Shown here: one piece after another, positions 26,091 through 38,857 of the stretch
Numbering within the stretch: position 1 is the stretch's first letter
Layout of the letters: the number at the start of each line of letters is the position of its first letter
DNA from: Saccharina japonica
Lineage: Eukaryota; Sar; Phaeophyceae; Laminariales; Laminariaceae
Length of the DNA stretch: 64,000 bases
Direction of reading: 5' to 3'
Assembly: GCA_008828725.1 (NCBI GenBank)
Contig: MEHQ01000638.1
Span: forward strand, 79,579 to 143,578
Position numbers and translations under genes: made by a program
Notes under the pieces: generated by a model
Seen by the model: the letters and a program-made list of their open reading frames with translations, nothing else
Database searches by the model: none
Told to the model about the DNA's origin: nothing

Positions 26091-26345
26091 CTATGCTTTT
26101 TGAGCGCGACAGGATGACAGATCGTCGTGTATCAATTCAATTTCACCACACTGCGGTAGCAGGAGTAGCAGCACTAGCAGCAGCGCCGGCGCGCCGCCAC
26201 GGTCTATATATGTTGGGCGCCGGGCGGCCTTAGAGCGGAGCGTGCCGGCGCGGTGTCGCGCGTAGGTCGAGGGCAGCAGCAGGAGCAGCACACGATGACA
26301 AGAATAGTCGGGCGCAAAATAGAAAAAAGCAAAAACGGAAGTTGT

Positions 26346-26434
26346 TGCTTCTGCTGCTCTGCTCCCGCTGCTCCCGCTGTTGCTGCTGCTACTGCTGCTG
26401 CTGCTGCCACTGCTGCTGCTGCTGCTGCTGCTGG
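26346..26434 (+). repeat. CTG/CAG trinucleotide tract
   Basis: An imperfect (CTG)n tract of about 90 bp is interrupted by CCG, TTG and CAC triplets. Both strands stay open over it (Leu, Ala or Cys runs on one strand; Gln, Ala or Ser on the other), which explains the long homopeptide frames around 26091-26664. None of these is convincing as a gene. Confidence 0.9.
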
Positions 26435-29400
26435 GGCCCCCAATGCTGCTGAGGCCGCCGCCACGTAGCTGCAGCCACCTGTGCTGCTGCATGCGGTCGT
26501 GGGATAGCAGCTGCGGCACTGCGGTTACCCCTGCCTTCGGCACCGTTGCTGGGCTGCCGTTCCTCTCGTACGCTACTTTTTGTTTTCGTTGTTTGTTTGG
26601 TTTGCCGCATTGCTTCACCCCACTTTCCTTATTATTTGCGGAGGCGCCGCCTGCGGGATTTTGATTACCCCTATCGTAAACACACCGAAACCATGAGGGG
26701 AAGGTAATTGGCTTTTTTGGGCGGAAGGAAAGTATTCTACTTTTTTACTTCTATCGCAAACACTCCGTTGTGCGATGGAACAATCTGCGTACGAATCCGT
26801 TTTTTACTGCCCGAGGGTGGAATTTTACGCATTTCCTAGAACCAGTTCTTACGAATACCTATGATAAAAGTTCGCATGCAGGGCTGCAGGGGGCAGACTC
26901 GACCCGGAAGAACCTATACGGCGTTCGAGTAAAGGGTCGGCCTCACTCCGGGGATTATTGATTGAATGGAATCACAAGGAACTGTCGAACTCGAACAAGT
27001 GTCACTGGGACTGGGGACCAGCACACATCGCAGAAATGTTAACAAAAGACTCGCAAAAGCAAAAACCAACAAAGTGCACTCATATATGATGCCAAAGTCA
27101 TGACCACAACCCTCTGCTTTTCAGAATAAAGTTCGTCAGACGAGGTTCGACCTGCTGAGCTGGCGACAGTCCGACATAACGCTGTTTGGGAGTACCAAGA
27201 ATCTGTGCGAGGTGTATATGCACGACAACAGCAGTTGTAATGCACGACCATGCGCAGTTAAGCTCGCACAGCGGCCAGCCTGGCCTTCTCTAAGCAATTA
27301 TGTGCAAATGGAACTACAGAAGAGTCCATTTTTCTGAGTAGAAGGTATTGGATTACCCCTGGATCACAAACTCAACGCCTTGTCTTACAGAAATATGTTG
27401 GCAGAAGCTTCGAGATTGGGATGTAAAATATAGGCCACGCTTATGTACCACAGTCCAACGCCGCAAACACACCATCCAGTTCGCACCTACTGCAGTCCAA
27501 CCACCAGAAGGAGTCGTCGATACCAAGCGATCCGCACAAGTCCCCGAGTTGTGTGTGTAGGTTGTACGACGCCTCTGACATATACCGATCCACTAGGGGT
27601 CTCACATCACACAAACACCCGCCTGCGAAATAATATGGAACTCCCACTTTGGAACCTTTGGAGACCAAAATGGGACGAAACATCCCTACGTGCTGTGGTA
27701 GCTCGATGCCACGTTTCGGTTTCTGGGCATGCTCATTTCTCCTAGCAGCCGAGTAGCAGCCCTCCTTGTGGTGTGAACAAACAAGGTGAGACCACCGATG
27801 ACGCGTTAATAGTGTTAAGACAACGTCGTCTTGTTCCACGTCCATCTTGACGGGCGGTTTGGCGAAATGAGAGAGTGAAAGGACAGCCAGGGCATCCTGG
27901 TCAAGAGGACCAGCGCCAAGCAATGCAAAGGGTTGGAGGTCCTCACGACACCGAATGCTACTGCTGTTGGACGGAGTGTTTCTTAGCTAGAAACCTAGAT
28001 GTGTGACTTTCCTTATGCTGACAGCCCGATCCCTGCAACGAACACTAGTTTCGCCACTCCCGGACGTGGCAGTCCTTTTTCAAGCAGGTGGAGTGCTACG
28101 TTTTACCGCCAGCAGTACGATCGTAGAACCGGTGCCTGGTACTGCTGTAGTTTCTACCAGGTACACTTTCGATCTGTTTCTCTACAGTAGAATACGCCAT
28201 AAGCTCTCCCTCGGGAACCTGGAATGTACGTTATGCATTAGATCCTAGTTTGTGATATCATATGCAAGTACCTCGTATGTACAAGTAACACAGCAGTACG
28301 CTGTAGTCGACTTGGCGCTTCCTGTGAGTTGCAGCGGACTCTACTTGCCGATCCTATTCAACCGTGCTATTTGATCGACCCCGTTCAATCTTCTCGCGGT
28401 TGTTGTCATCGGAATAGCCAAGCGGAGGCGATCGTCTTGCCGTAATTATTTTATTTTGTCAACTGCTGCTGTAGAGTACTGCCCTACGCAGCTAGTGGTT
28501 GGCTCACTGACCTCGCACTGTTCGCTTTGATTTGACGACTCGTTCAAGCGAACACTTTGGTTTTTATACCAACCGATTCCAGTGTATCGAATTCCCGTGC
28601 GAATGACAGCAGTTAGTATAATAGAGCAAGAGGGCCGTGCCAATTCCACGCCAGCCATAGATACTGGGTACCACATTGTGTTGTGGTCCTTAATTATTTA
28701 TAGACCTGCGATACATGTATGGCACAAGGTTGGTTTGGCTGGCGCCGCCCGATCGATAAACCAGAAACCAAAACCTTGACAGCGATGATATATATAAGTA
28801 GCGATAACAATGGCTGGTAACTGATAACGCCACACGAAAATAGTATGTTTACACTTCGCATTGAGACGGTCGTTTTTCCGCGCGGTTGAATAACATCGAA
28901 ACCGCAAAGAAACTTATCTGTTAAAAGGCGAAAATCGTGGCCTTCAAGAAGACAACTCGCCACGAAATGCACTACTTCGATGGATACACAGCTGTGCCCA
29001 AGCCGCCAAAGATCCACTAAGCAAGATATCGCCCTAAAACTTCGCACACTGATATACTTCAACTATAAAATCGCTTGGAAGAACGACATGCCTCTAAGGG
29101 GACAGGACACCTAAAATGCCCCATGAAGTCCATGCACGCCAGGCACTCTGTTTTAATGAAGACATCAAAGCCCACGGTACTCAACGAAGATTGGATTGCC
29201 GACATAGACAACACTGGCGAAGTCCACAACGGCTTTCAAGGATAACTACAGTATCTCGTACTAAAAATGATATAGTATGCAGTGCTACTGAAGCAAATAA
29301 TACACAGCCGCGCAATTATACCGTATACTATCAGTCGTGGAACCTTGCCCTGTTACCTGACGCAGTATCTCACATACAGAGTCGGAGGACCAAAGAAGTG

Positions 29401-31761
29401 ATGGCAACAACCAACAAACAAACAACCCACTACGGGTTTTTGAAACCCTGTTGTGTGGTAATACCTCAACAATGTTGATCGCATTAAAGTGTAAATGGCA
29501 TACCTGGTACTTCGTATATACTGCGTAGATGACGCATATTGTAGTCTACACCAATAGTGAGTGTATTGTAGTGCAAATGCCACATATATAATATATACCT
29601 GGTATAGAATATTGAGAACTGTTGCCTACACGGGGTACACGTATCGGAGTACTCACGTACTGCTGCTGTAGGTGCCTTGCTGACGTTTCAGATCGAAGTA
29701 TGCTGAATATCCACGTACCTGACAACCAAACAATGCGCGGTCACATCAGGAAACACGTTCCAATAACTTTGTAGTGGGACAATGATCGCCAGAACTCCCA
29801 CGTTGCTCGAGCAAACGGCTCTGGTGAATCGAGGAAACGACTCTGCCGACCAAAAAAAAAAAACGGAAAGACTTATGGCGCAAAACGTATAGGATTGCAC
29901 ATTTACTGGATAACAGAACATGGTTTGAGATCAACACACATGTATTTGAAATCATGTTACCTATATGTACTCTTCAAACACGAGCAGTGACCAAGCACGC
30001 CTGTCCTAGGCACTACATGTGTTCGAACGGGCCGTCTGTACATACCATCGTCTGTACATACCAGGTGTTTAAGAGCAGTTAAACAGCGTCAACGACCGTG
30101 GCAGTAGTACAGGAGGACAGCAACACCATCGTCAATATGTCTTCTATGCACCAGCATGTTGATCAACTGTCGATCACTCGTGTATTTACATTGTCCTGCG
30201 CCCCCGTTCCCCGAACGTATATACATAAGAACACACACCTGTACGCAGCATAGACACAGTATAAGTTTAGCGTATTCGCGTCTTCGCCTCTCTGCGTGAT
30301 CCCTGTGTGTTGACTATACCCAGCGCTAAAGCAGCAGTTACAGGCGATTGATATAAGTATCACACTCAGCTAGCAAACATGAGTTTCGACGTAATCGTCG
30401 ATCTCACAGCTATTGTTACTTATTTTTTCAAATATATGTATGTTCAATTCCAGCAAATACCACGAAAACACCACGCCCACTTTCGATAGACACGGAGTTC
30501 CTAGAATAGGGCCCCACTCGTACGATCAATACACGAAAAACACATGAGGGTGCCAAACCTACTGTAGACCGCATGCTCACGGACTTCTCACACGCGCTCC
30601 GCCAGATCAAGGTCACGAACACCATTAAAATGTGGCAACCGCGAAACACCCAATACGAGATGCAACGCGAACAATCCACGCGCAAGCGCATTCTCACTCC
30701 TGCCTGTAAAAGCCGCCGTTGTCGAGACTTCTTTTGTATGTATGTTCCCACCGACTATCTAAGCAATGTTAAGAGTGAGTAGATAGGCTGCACGAGATGG
30801 ACTAAGTGAGATAGAGACAACAAGACAATTTTGTATATTAAACGTGTTTTGGGCAGAAGTATTTCCTCGATTAGGAAGACTGTGTATGCCTTGTTGAAGG
30901 ACAAAACAGACCTGATTATTAGCAATCGCTGTTTGGCTCCCAATGCTCGCAGCCGACTTCCTGTCTCTCTAACAGGATTCCATGCCGCTGGTGGCAGAAG
31001 CGTTTTATCCGAACACCTGTAAAAGCATATTTCACTATTCAAGATTGCCGATGTCCGCCCCACCGCTCTGACTAGTCTAGCACATGAACACCCCCAACTT
31101 AGACCGACGCCCTTCCGCATATGTCGTCGGTGCGGCTTGTCCACCGTCCCAGGCATGTAACTGGTTGCCGAAGTGGTTCGTTCCAAGTTGAATGACAAAC
31201 GAAAGGTTGCAAACAAATACTAAGGAGATATATTGACTGTTCCATACTCTCACGATGTTCTGGTATTAAGGCAACAACTTTTACCCGTTCTACCGCACTG
31301 CTGTACTGTTGTATACTAGTACTTTGATCGCTCTATATGACAATGCTCCGTGCCGAGTAGCCTGAATTATGTTGTGCACCAAACGTAGATTGAGTTTAAT
31401 TGCTGTAACAACGACGCCTGTACTAAGGGCCATGTTTCTCTCGGGATACTGAGTGAAGGGGGGACTGGGCGACGGACAGAGTTACTATACGGGCAAAACA
31501 AAGGGACGGCGATTTTACTTGTCATTTGACATGAAAGACATGCACTGTCAATACCGGCCATTTTTATACAAGCGAAATATTTTATTACTACGTCGAAAGC
31601 ATGGTTGACTCCACATAATGGTAGAGACATTAGGATACGAGGTCGTTTGAATATATCCCACAGACGTACATTCCGTTTGCATGGTGACCTCTTATTGATG
31701 TCGACACATTTAATAACATTTTGAACCTGTATGTTGAGGGGACATGTGCAAGACTTACACG

Positions 31762-31841
31762 AAACTGTCTTCTTGTGATGCATGTGGTCGAACTTGTGAG
31801 TGAACTGTCTTCCTGTGATGCATGTGATCGAACTTGTGAGT
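31762..31841 (+). repeat. 40-bp tandem duplication
   Basis: Two adjacent copies (GAACTGTCTTCYTGTGATG then CATGTGRTCGAACTTGTGAG) differ at about two positions; spacing is exactly 40 bp. Confidence 0.9.
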
Positions 31842-33744
31842 CTTTCTCTTAGGGCTGTCTCAAATGAGATGCCCCAAGTTGCGCTTGTCACGAACACCGC
31901 ATGGGATAGCTACTCGAATACCGTATATAACGTATGATAGTCACCCTAATTTTCAACGGGAGAAGGCGGCATACGCAATACATTTCCAAGCAGGCAAGGC
32001 TGGCGCCAGAGTATAACACGCGTCCGACCCAACCACACGCCTTTCAAATTGTCGACAATCTCTATTAATATTCATTGGAAGACATTACATATTATGTGTT
32101 TGTTTTTGTGAACGGTTATATTTCGGGTAATCCATGACCTATTTTCGGTACAAAGCAGCGCTATAAATGGAAGAACTGACTGCTTAAGATAACTACTATC
32201 AAAACTGGAGTGTTAAAAGCTATTTATATTCTGGAACGTGATGCTAACATTAAAATTCGTTTTTCTTCCCACAAAAACCCAATCGTTTGCGCAGTTTGAT
32301 ATAAAAAACAATCCTGACCTTCCGAAAAAATTTTGCGTGTCATTAAACCGACATTTTGACGGAGCGGGTTAATCTGATCTTTAGTATATTATCGTTGGTT
32401 CTCAGGGGTCTCAGGACGCCCCATACCTTCGAACATCTTAAAACCCCAGCAAACTCGTCAAATAAATAGCCATGTACGACGTACACCCCAAACGTGGAGC
32501 CTTTAGTATGTAGTAGGACTTAGGAGGAAGACTCCCCGCCCGACTCATTGTAAACCGCGCAGGATTTTCATGGCCTCGGCGTACGGTACGGCATCCGTGA
32601 ACCCACCCCCACCATACACTCAACTCGGCAGGGGGGTAACTATCGTATCACCTAGTGTGTATTTGGAATATGGTAAGGCACCCGCGAGGCAGGTACATAA
32701 TTATACCCATGGCTGTTCTGGAAGTGGCCACACCATAAATATAATTACATAGTTGGAGACTGTCGTCCATATGCAAGTCCGCCACACAGGCGGTTCTGAG
32801 CAAGATGCAGCTCGCCCTCCACGCGACTAGCCCAATACATAATGGCGCTCCGTGCTTGGTGCAAGTAATGTCTGTCCATTTGGTGAAATACCAACGTCCT
32901 CTGTCCCGGCATTGTAGGGATGCGAAGCTCTATAGTCATACGACTACGACCATGCACGATATAAGTACACCCCCCTCCACGTTAAAAGGACGGAAACCAT
33001 ACCGAACGTGTCATGGCCTGAATTTAAACCACGGCGGGAATACCTTATCGTAAATATATTTTTTGACTGAATTAATGAACAGATATTTTTGTTTGATTGT
33101 TAGCGAGGCCGAAGGCGTACATATCGCAGGCAGCGCACGGCTCTTATCGTTGCAAAATTAGTCTATGTAAAATAATGGGTTGGTTTCTGTTCTTGACTTT
33201 TTGTTCCCGAAATCTGGATCCCGTATCGAAGCTTTGAATGCTTAACGTATATATTTCGAAACATATATCCTATGTACCAGATATACAATGCATCACCGTC
33301 GCTATTGTGGATGGCTATTTTCGTTACAATCAGTGTAATTCTTAACGAGACGCGCGAGCGCGAGGCGCGAGCTTTTGTTTTATTGAATGTTTAATTTGAA
33401 AATGGCTCTTCATAGAGGCTTGTTACGAGGGCGATTGTAGGGTAGAAAAATTCAAAACATTATGTGTGTGTGAGATAATCAACATCTACGTGTGTACTGC
33501 GCAGTCATTCTACACGGCACCAACGCCAGTCCCGTCGTGCTCTTTGAACGCACATATTTCAACGGAGTCTTCTCGTCCTGGTTTCGCTGTAACTGGTTCA
33601 GAGTTGGTCGACCCAGGTGCAGCAACGGTTGCTTTCAGAGGCAAATACATGGCCGGAGTTCATTTTATCAATATGTTTATTTCACAACGGTTGTTTGTTT
33701 TTGAAATACAGAAGAAATCAAATTATGCCGAACGATACCATACA

Positions 33745-33900
33745 CCCAAGCGTGGGAGCATCGAGTTCAAGTGTTAGACGAACAAACTGACGCTGACCTT
33801 GGCCTCGTGCGTCCCACTGCTGCTGCTGTAGTTGGGGGTCCGTTAGTGTTTTTGCTTCGGCCGCCACAGCTGCTGCTGCTGCTGCTGCTTCTGCTGTATG
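33745..33900 (+). repeat. direct repeat, copy 1, with CTG tract
   Basis: The segment contains CAAGTGTTAGACGAACAA, GACGCTGACCTTGGCCTCGTG and then CTG runs (to about 33898). It aligns with 34245-34460. A weaker match to GCTGACCCTGGGCTCCTGCTG is at about 44402. Confidence 0.7.
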
Positions 33901-34244
33901 CTGACCGTTGTGTAGGCCATGTTTTGTTTTTTTAATTCGGGCCGTAAAATGCGGTTTTAGTTTTGTGTTTTGTTCTACCGAACGAACTCCAACTCTACCA
34001 GTAGGCAGAATATATCTGACCACGGCAACGTTTGGGCCGTGTCTCTAAGACATGATCCAGGTGGTCTTGTAATGCTCACCCTCCTACAGATGAGTGGGCA
34101 GGCAATCTCTGCTGCATATGCCATACAGCAGTGCTAGTGGTGGCACCTGCTAAATTACTAAGGGTTGTTTGACACTGCAGATTTGTTCGGCTTCAAATTA
34201 TGGCCAATATCGAGTTCGTGTTGGGGGACCAGGAGGCAGACACA

Positions 34245-34460
34245 CAACAATTCGAGTACGCGTACAGAGGGTTCAGGTGTTAGACCGACAAGCCGATTGT
34301 AACGCGACGCTGAACCTGGCCTCGTGTATCCTACTGCTGCTGCTGTTGCTGCTGTTCCGCTGCTATTGTTGTGCTGTTCCGCTGCTGCTGTTGTTGTTGC
34401 TGTTCCGCTGCTGTTGTTGCTGCGGCCGGCACAGCTGCTGTTGCCGCTGCTGCTATAGGC
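34245..34460 (+). repeat. direct repeat, copy 2, with longer CTG tract
   Basis: It shares CAGGTGTTAGACCGACAA and GACGCTGAACCTGGCCTCGTG with copy 1, followed by a longer and more interrupted CTG/TTG run up to about 34455. The triplet tract has expanded differently in the two copies. Confidence 0.7.
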
Positions 34461-36744
34461 TGATGATTTTGTTTCTTAAATACGAAATATCCAAAACGGC
34501 ACGTACACGTAGATGTTCGTTTGTTTTATTGTTCAGCACAATCCGTATTTTTCCGGCCTGATGCATCGCAGGTTTGACTACTCCACGTACCGAGGTCGCG
34601 CCTCATCAGCATCAATTACTAGTATCATATCGTAGCTTTGGGGTTGTTCGCGATATTCACATCGCGGAAAAAATAGAATGAACCGACATCCAACAATCTA
34701 CGGTGTACCGATATCACAAATGTGATACCAGGTACCAGGTATGTATGAGTTTCATCTACGTCAGTCAGCCGCGCTGTGTTGTACCTCTCCTCGCCGTTAC
34801 GATTAACTTGTTTTTTTTCCACATATACACTATTTTGATGCTGTTTCGTTGGTGTGTAGGCGGGGGTTGCCTCGAAACTTAATCTGATGGTAGGACCTTT
34901 CGTCGATCATAGCGTTAATTTGTGCTTTAGATATTGGCCGCCATCACCCCAAGATAGATATTTGACGATATAACCACTTTAATCGGAGCCGTGCTTTATA
35001 GTTGTGTTGCGGGGCGAATCTGCATGATAATAATATGTATTGGAGATGTTGATGCAAATCAATATTTCGTTCCTGCGCTGGTGAATCTCCGCGACGTAGA
35101 GCCCACGACGTTCACAACCGTTTGATATACATTTGTTTCTAACGCTCATTTTACAATGACCATATTTACACCAAATGTGATATGCTTTATCTTTGGATTG
35201 TTCTATGAATTCAATCACTCACTCGAGTGCACAGTTTAATGTGTTTTGATATGATTGGTTGTATATTGCGGGCATCATACCTATCGAGGGCCATCTGCCC
35301 GATTCATCCAGTATACGTAGTCAGATGCATACCCTTGTGTATACGCCGATGCCAAGAATGAGCACAATTTCACAACAGCGAGGACTAAAAGAAACCTGAC
35401 AGATGGTCGTCACCTGTCAAGCTCAAAACTGGTGCCGTGTGTGTAAAGCATACACACGGCAGCCGTATAAAAACCAGCTAGGGGAGGCATGAGCACGTGT
35501 TGCGCTTGTCGTACGCATCGTTCTTCTTGTATTCCGCAGGAAGAACAATCTAATGTATTCATGATATACGGTTATTAAAACTTTTCTTCTATCAAACTGG
35601 TCTGGACTCGTTTTACCATATTGTGTTTAGAAAACGCGGTGTTATTCGATACGAAGAAACTATTTCCAGAGTTTGTACTGGTTGAATCGGTAAAAGCTTG
35701 GTGGAGGACTGGTTAACAGTAATTGAAATATTCGTTCTGTATATAGGTGACTGAAAATACCAAGGGTTTATAATAGCACCTACTGTAGTACCGGCTGACA
35801 TGGACTGGTTTACCTACTCCGGCGTGCGATACTTTGTGCAACGTGATTATTGAAGTATATACCTGCTATAGGCGCCTTCGCAATCAAGCGATATTGGATT
35901 AGGCGAAGGGGATGACAATGAAGCGTCCCCTGCGAACATGAAATATATATTTTTGCAGACGACTTGGGGATATTTAATACGTATCGTCGAAAAAAGAGAC
36001 GAAATCGGGTATTTAAAGCCTGGGTTTCAACGGGTTTTGTCTTCTCGCTAAGGCAATACTCCTAAAACGCAAGAACGCGGGGATAATACATAAAAATCCC
36101 CTCCCTGTATTTTTTCCTGAAAATTACAGGGTTGGTTCAATTTGTGCTGGGGGTTACGAGTCCAAGGTCAGAATTAGGAAATCGTACCTCGTTGCAATCG
36201 AAATCGTACTAAAAGAATTGAAACACTGACAATTGCGCATTTTTTTTGGCAGTAAGCCATATTTTAGCACTTGTTCGACTGAAACACGACCTTATAATGG
36301 CCGGATCGAAAAAAAACAAAACGGATTCATGACCGCACAGCTGAAACGCGATAAAGCTCAGTTTTTTTTGCCTTACGTGTTTCTTGCTGAAGAACCCCGC
36401 AGAAAACACCCCCCGGAAACCAAAATGTGCTGAGAATGTACTGATTTTATCCCTGATACTCTCGACCCTCCGGAGGTCCGAGTTTTGCTCGGATCGTCAA
36501 TTTGTCAAACACTACCCCCCCTAAAGCCGCCAAGCGGCGTCGTTTAAACGTGTGCGCCGGAAAAACAAACATTCGCCTTTGTGGACTTTTGTATGTTTCG
36601 TAAATTGTTTCAGGATTTTTTATCGGGATGTCCATTTGTTTTGTGCGCACTTTTTCTATTGTGTTTAAACGACGTTTCCCACCATTTCCCCCCACGTTCT
36701 TTTTTTTTTATTCTTAATACTCGCGGCTCGCGAGCAAATATGGC
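34461..36744. other. gene-free stretch upstream of the EEP gene
   Basis: No gene is recognised. The stretch at 36030-36090 (AACGCGGGGATAATAC) faintly resembles a segment of element X at 39630 and 48715, possibly a further decayed fragment. Confidence 0.35.
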
Positions 36745-36864
36745 TTGATTGCGGAAGGCACCTATAACATTGTTTGGTTTGAAACTTCTCATGCGCAGGA
36801 TCAAGTGTCCGAGCGGGACAGCAGAGCCGGAGAAGAACAAGACATTCGCTACCATCATTTCGTG

Positions 36865-37467
36865 ATGAAGATTGTGATACAAAATTTAGCGAAGGTCGCG
36901 GGACTCGGAACAACACTCACTGAGCTATACGAACCGGACGTTCTGTTGGCGCAAGAGATAAACCTGTCAACGGAATCCATCGCCACTATCAGCAACACTT
37001 CAAGACTGGGCTACGGGACTGCCATCTATAGCCGAGGCGATGCTGTCAGCAATGTGCGGAACGTATCCAGCCCAAACGCCGAGTTTGGTGGATTCATTTT
37101 CAAGAAAACAACTGTAGCAGACTGTATGGGAGTTCAGTTTGTGTCGTTTCATGGCTATAACGGACAGCCCATGCGCAACGTTCAAAAACTGGTCTGCCAC
37201 GTGAATGCCGTGCTATCTGTTCTCGATGTTGACCGTCCGAGTGTTTTCGCTGGTGACTTCAACACGTGGTCGCAAACCCATATCGATGCGGTCAAGGCTG
37301 TCCTAGCTGAGGCAGGCTTTGATCTTGCGTATTCATGGCCCTATCCTGGAAGAGACCTTCCGTTGGATCACGCATTTGTTCGAGGTGTACAACTGAACAA
37401 GTCGTTATCGTACACCTGTGATTCAGATCATAGGGGGGCAGTGCTCGAGATAAACGTGCCGTACTGA
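36865..37467 (+). CDS. endonuclease/exonuclease/phosphatase (EEP) family protein
   Basis: The frame encodes 200 residues from the ATG at 36865. The start was chosen because the fold begins there (MKIVIQNLA). It shows the full EEP signature: Asn7 in IQN, Glu31 in LLAQE (metal-binding Glu), His96 in VSFHGYNG, Asp131 and Asn133 in AGDFNTW, LDHAF at 167-171, and the terminal SDH motif with catalytic His189. EEP enzymes are Mg-dependent and cleave phosphodiester bonds (nucleases) or remove phosphates from lipids and nucleotides; the substrate here cannot be read from sequence. It is short and compact, like bacterial stand-alone EEP domains, without a signal peptide or membrane segment. The frame is open back to 36745 and an acceptor-like GCGCAG|G lies at 36798, so an upstream exon is possible. 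It is not the endonuclease domain of the LINE, since no RT is nearby. Confidence 0.88.
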   Translation: MKIVIQNLAKVAGLGTTLTELYEPDVLLAQEINLSTESIATISNTSRLGYGTAIYSRGDAVSNVRNVSSPNAEFGGFIFKKTTVADCMGVQFVSFHGYNGQPMRNVQKLVCHVNAVLSVLDVDRPSVFAGDFNTWSQTHIDAVKAVLAEAGFDLAYSWPYPGRDLPLDHAFVRGVQLNKSLSYTCDSDHRGAVLEINVPY

Positions 37468-38857
37468 AAGGCACGCTACGCTCTGCGATACGCACAGTAG
37501 TATTCATAACAAACATTCGCCGAGGATTGTGATCCCAAACTTTGTTCCGTAGTGTATTGTTTGATAAGGGCATGACGGCGAGAAGCGAGGGGAGGGAACA
37601 AGAAGCGTGTGTAATCCCGCAGTGTCCGATTGCTACGGACGTGCGTGCTTTCGTGTGATACAACAGCAGTTGATGTACCGTACAGGACATGCACTACGGC
37701 TGTCGTTTAGTGCGGGTGGGCGTAGAGTGTTTTAGTCGTAAGTGACGTGTGAAGTCCTCAATATGTCATCGTGTGTCAATTATCCGTTATGTATCGCACC
37801 CCACGAGTTGTGCGTTTGCTTGTCCTAACTGCAGTACCGAACGAGCTGAGCGTGCGTTGTACAGAGTTCGCATTGTGTATTTTAGGCCACACACAGCCCG
37901 GTTGGCTGAGAGTGAGGCCTTATCGACAGCCCACTACAATCGACGAAGGCCGTAAATGAAGTAGGTGTTAAGAAAACAAGAGTTGGCTGTTATGGTTTCG
38001 AACAAATTACGGCTATGAATAACTGCTTCTTTACGAGTTGACCCAAAGAGGAAATGTACATTGGAAATCGCAAAGTGCAGGGGAGTCGACCGCTAAGAAT
38101 CTGTAATATTTCACCGGCCCATACGTACTAGAAACTGCCCAAACCCCTTCCAAGGTCACATCTGACACCCAGCCAAGCCTCTCATTTGCTCCAAATTTAA
38201 CGTCCCAAGGGACTTCACATAAACACTAGATTTTTCGAAACGAGATTCTCTGCAAACACCAAACGAAACAGACAAACTCGTACAAAGTCCCCTCTCCAAG
38301 CTTCAAAACTATTTGTTCAACACCATCACTCTTTACTGAAATGTTTTTCTGACCTTTTTTGTGCCTGTGCAGGCACAACAAATATGTCGCGACTGAATCA
38401 ATCAGAACGTTGAATTGGATGGGCCCACGGCGTCGATGAAGAACGCTACCAAGTTGTATTACTATACATATCTTGCTTAAGTGGGACAATCATTAATTGG
38501 AAATCGGGTGTAAAACAGCCCCCCGTAGACGTTTTGGCAGTTCATATATACAACAAGGAAATCTAGAACCCGATTAGCTATAACCTATCCGTCTTTCAAG
38601 TCTTTAAAACAAAATGGTGCAATTAACCGACAGTCAAAGGCTCTGTAGGGACGATTTGCCCTCGTTTGTGGCTTATACTGTAGTGACTCTCATGGGAACG
38701 TACATATTTACATGTTTTGGGGTTCCTTGTCAATATCATTTTATGAGTCGTGGGAGAGAGAAAGTCCCGGATACTTGCTTCGCAACCTGCTACAATCCCG
38801 TGAGTATCTCGACCATATATTGTACCGCTTTTCTCTCCCTACTATGAGATCGGCCGG
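37468..38857. other. gene-free stretch
   Basis: No gene is recognised between the EEP gene and element X1. Confidence 0.4.

Larger units (their letters stand above)
22100..33744. other. long gene-free stretch with scattered simple repeats
   Basis: No protein family, RNA gene or intact transposon was recognised over about 11.6 kb. Visible structures, listed separately, are two 40-bp tandem duplications (25353-25428 and 31762-31841), a CTG tract (26346-26434) and ACTCGTAC-type short repeats (about 26028-26090). A (TA)n run lies near 24880-24896. The upstream leader of the ankyrin gene (22100-22150) belongs to its conserved promoter-proximal region. Confidence 0.45.

Noticed and set aside
26091-26664. 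Homopeptide frames (Ser, Gln, Ala, Leu) on both strands.
   Set aside because: They are products of the CTG tract being open in all frames; no conserved flanking protein sequence.
27441-27923. 160-codon minus-strand frame with several Cys and His residues.
   Set aside because: Cys/His spacing is irregular and not EsV-1-7-like; no homologous second copy in the window; overlapping plus-strand frames are equally open.
31367-31897. 176-codon minus-strand frame.
   Set aside because: It runs through the 40-bp tandem duplication and has no recognisable domain.
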